From contig CALWQT010000004.1 in NCBI GenBank assembly GCA_944383765.1, forward strand, positions 1 through 64,000: a stretch of DNA of 64,000 nucleotides, read 5' to 3'. Numbering within the stretch: the stretch's first letter is position 1; every line of letters begins with the position of its first letter. The notes beneath the pieces are model-generated. The model saw nothing but the letters and a program-made list of their open reading frames with translations, did not search any database and was not told where the DNA came from. Positions 62,271 to 64,000 of the stretch are shown here, piece by piece. Position numbers and translations under genes: made by a program. This stretch comes from an uncultured Lachnospiraceae bacterium. Its GTDB lineage: Bacteria > Bacillota > Clostridia > Lachnospirales > Lachnospiraceae.

Positions 62271-63887
62271 ATGAGAAGAAATACAAAGCGAGCAGCAGCT
62301 CTTTTGGTGGCGGCAGGAATAACCTGTATGGCAGGAACTCCGCTTAGGGTGGAAGCGGCTGTAGAACGGCCCTCTTACTGGAAGGCAGCCACTTATTATT
62401 CGGATGACTGGGTGTGTAATTTTTGGAATAGTGAAAGTTACGATATGGAGGAGGAACTGAGGCAGATTGCAGCCGATGGGTTTAACAGTATTATCCTTGT
62501 GGTGCCATGGAAGGAATTTCAGCCGGAAACTCAGCCAGAGCAGGTGGAAAAATCAGATTATGCTTATGAAAAACTTGAACGGGTATTCCGGGAAGCGGAG
62601 AAAAATGGGCTATGGGTGTTTTTAAGGGTAGGATACACCTGGGATTATACAGGAGAAGGCTTGGATGCAGGAAGATATGCAAAGCTGCTGTATGATGAAA
62701 ATACCAGACAGATGTGGCTGGATTATGTAAGAGATCTTTATGCTGCCAGCAGTTCTCATGAAAATTTTGCAGGCGGTTTTCTGACATGGGAAGATTTCTG
62801 GAATTTTCTTCAGGATACAGGAAATGGAGCCTATGAAGGACAGGCGGTGGAACTGGCAGAAAAGATTGGCTATCAGGAGTTCCTGCGTCAGAATTACAGT
62901 TTGGAAGATCTGCAGAACGGATATGGGCTGGAGGCAAAAACTTACGAAGAAATCGGTCTGCCCCTTGCCACAGATCCTATGTTTTACACATTCTATCAGT
63001 TTTATGACCGGGTTCTAAATCAGATACTGGAAGAAAGCCAGACTGTGTTTCCGGGACTTTCCATGGAAGCCAGGCTGGACGTAGACCCGGTTCCGTCGGT
63101 CAGCGGCAGTCTGGTGGGCGCTTCCCATGAGACGACGTTTGGCTGTGGAAATGCAGATTATACAGCTGCCATGTACAGCATATATATGGGACAGAATGTG
63201 GAAGATGGGGATATTACCGCAGAAACGGCCCTTACAGCCATGGATAAAAATCTGTCTGATACATTGGGAAAGAACGGAGGGAAACCGTTATTTCTGGAAC
63301 AGTTCCTGTATTATGACAATACGCCTGAATTTTCTTACAATCCTAAGCTTCAGGAGGGGCAGTATCAGGCATTTTTCCAGGGAGCGGTTCCCATTCTGAA
63401 GGAAAAGACCGGTGGGTATGGGGTGTGGACTTACCGGAATTACGGAAACAACGCACTGTATAATTCCCAGTTTGGGTTGGGACAGGAAGGCTGGGAATTT
63501 TCCGGAAAGGCTTATGTGGATACGGAAGGAAACCATCAGGCGGTGATTCCGGCAGGAAGTTTTATTTCCCAGGACCTGGGAGGCAGGGCAGGGACTGTGA
63601 TCGGAAAAGCAATGACAGTGGAGTTTGATGCAGAGAGCAGCCAGGGAGCTCATGTGACCGTATCCTGTGGAGGAGAAAGCCGTACGGTTGAGATAAACGG
63701 AGAAAGCCAGGCCAAGATCCAGCTGGTTCCTTCGGGAAGTCAGCTGAAACTTTACAGCGACGGAGAGGTCACGGTTGATAATGTCAGGTTTTACAGTTGG
63801 GAGACAGATGGAAGGCTGTATGGAATGGATGGGACAGAACGGGACCTGATTCCTCTCATCAGGGAATTGAACGCCAGCCTTCCGTAA
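62271..63887 (+). CDS. Secreted glycoside-hydrolase-like protein (TIM barrel plus C-terminal carbohydrate-binding-like domain)
   Basis: The 538-residue protein has a signal peptide (about 1-28, ending VEAA). It is followed by a domain resembling GH5/GH42-type barrels. IILVVPWKEFQPE, VFLRVGYTWDYTGE, GGFLTWEDFWNF, LSMEARLDVDPVP and PLFLEQFLYYDN have the spacing of barrel strands with candidate acid Glu residues. From about residue 405 a beta-sandwich-like segment (FGLGQEGWEFSGKAYVDTEG, later VDNVRFYSW) looks like a carbohydrate-binding module. I do not recognise the specific family. ATG 62271 follows AGGAGAAAACAG. It lies after the AEC gene, possibly in one operon. Confidence 0.7.
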   Translation: MRRNTKRAAALLVAAGITCMAGTPLRVEAAVERPSYWKAATYYSDDWVCNFWNSESYDMEEELRQIAADGFNSIILVVPWKEFQPETQPEQVEKSDYAYEKLERVFREAEKNGLWVFLRVGYTWDYTGEGLDAGRYAKLLYDENTRQMWLDYVRDLYAASSSHENFAGGFLTWEDFWNFLQDTGNGAYEGQAVELAEKIGYQEFLRQNYSLEDLQNGYGLEAKTYEEIGLPLATDPMFYTFYQFYDRVLNQILEESQTVFPGLSMEARLDVDPVPSVSGSLVGASHETTFGCGNADYTAAMYSIYMGQNVEDGDITAETALTAMDKNLSDTLGKNGGKPLFLEQFLYYDNTPEFSYNPKLQEGQYQAFFQGAVPILKEKTGGYGVWTYRNYGNNALYNSQFGLGQEGWEFSGKAYVDTEGNHQAVIPAGSFISQDLGGRAGTVIGKAMTVEFDAESSQGAHVTVSCGGESRTVEINGESQAKIQLVPSGSQLKLYSDGEVTVDNVRFYSWETDGRLYGMDGTERDLIPLIRELNASLP

Positions 63888-63907
63888 CGGCTTTTCTGGA
63901 AATATTC

Positions 63908-63936
63908 TTGACAAACAGAAAGACGGTAGATATAAT
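63908..63936 (+). promoter_or_regulatory. Perfect consensus promoter at the right edge
   Basis: TTGACA and TATAAT are separated by exactly 17 bases. No start codon with a good ribosome site appears before the window ends, so the gene or RNA it serves lies outside. Confidence 0.75.
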
Positions 63937-64000
63937 CAGAAGCGTATAGAGAAAAGCGAAGATGGGAAGAGTACAGGCTTACGGCCATACAGAGAGAAGC

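Noticed and set aside
1..64000. Prophage, insertion sequences, CRISPR arrays, rRNA or defence islands
   Set aside because: No transposase, integrase, phage structural, Cas or restriction genes, and no spaced repeat arrays beyond the MraZ operator, were found. The window is ordinary core-gene territory.

Overview
This window is chromosomal DNA from a low-to-moderate GC, endospore-forming Firmicute, most likely a gut-type Lachnospiraceae (Blautia/Dorea/Mediterraneibacter-like; inferred from gene content and order, not from a search). Support comes from mraZ-led division genes running straight into spoIIGA-sigE, a separate sigG, a Spo0E-like peptide, a split transketolase, dapL-type lysine/DAP synthesis, a type III pantothenate kinase, T-box and TPP riboswitches, and GGAGG-type ribosome sites with frequent GTG/TTG starts. 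I see no prophage, insertion sequence, CRISPR array or rRNA operon. It reads as a core-genome segment.

Layout. 0.1-1.7 kb: ychF (minus) and a Spo0E-like gene. 1.7-14.8 kb: division and cell-wall cluster mraZ-rsmH-ftsL-two class B PBPs-mraY-murD-ftsW-murA-ftsQ-ftsZ, led by a promoter with five 10-bp-phased MraZ-type repeats. 14.9-16.6 kb: spoIIGA-sigE, with a promoter whose 21-bp spacing and overlapping 0A box resemble the Spo0A-activated spoIIG promoter of Bacillus. 16.6-19.5 kb: split transketolase and a DUF1848 protein. 19.5-22.6 kb (minus): ROK sugar kinase, manA, a small XRE regulator and sigG. 22.7-26.3 kb: TPP riboswitch and thiXYZ-like pyrimidine transporter with a TatD-type hydrolase. 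26.3-28.4 kb: coaX and coaBC, divergent. 28.4-32.1 kb: prfC, yqeY, pepV. 32.1-35.1 kb: a methionine transporter operon preceded by a Met/Cys-rich leader ORF and a terminator. 35.1-39.1 kb: two membrane proteins, dapL, upp, a lipoprotein. 39.1-47.6 kb: tRNA-Leu, then zinc-finger protein-polA-coaE-walJ-ACT-PFL-phosphatase-methyltransferase. 47.6-51.5 kb: T-box pheST. 51.6-54.4 kb: Fur-controlled feoA-feoA-feoB. 54.4-59.9 kb: eno, secG-rnr-smpB, a lipoprotein and tmRNA. 59.9-63.9 kb: MATE exporter, AEC transporter and a secreted glycosidase-like protein.

The most interesting element is at 32.1-32.5 kb. A strong promoter drives a 43-codon ORF with 12 Met and 7 Cys codons, including two Met-Met-Met runs, followed by a perfect 11-bp terminator and then metNIQ with no second good promoter. 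This looks like a methionine (and perhaps cysteine) leader-peptide attenuator for a methionine uptake operon, in a phylum where such control is normally by S-box or Met T-box RNAs. I could not find a convincing antiterminator by eye, so the mechanism is inference. Other points worth checking are an in-frame amber codon near the start of a methyltransferase, the relocated and inverted sigG, a class B PBP with KTA in place of KTG, and a TatD-family hydrolase inside a TPP-controlled pyrimidine salvage operon.
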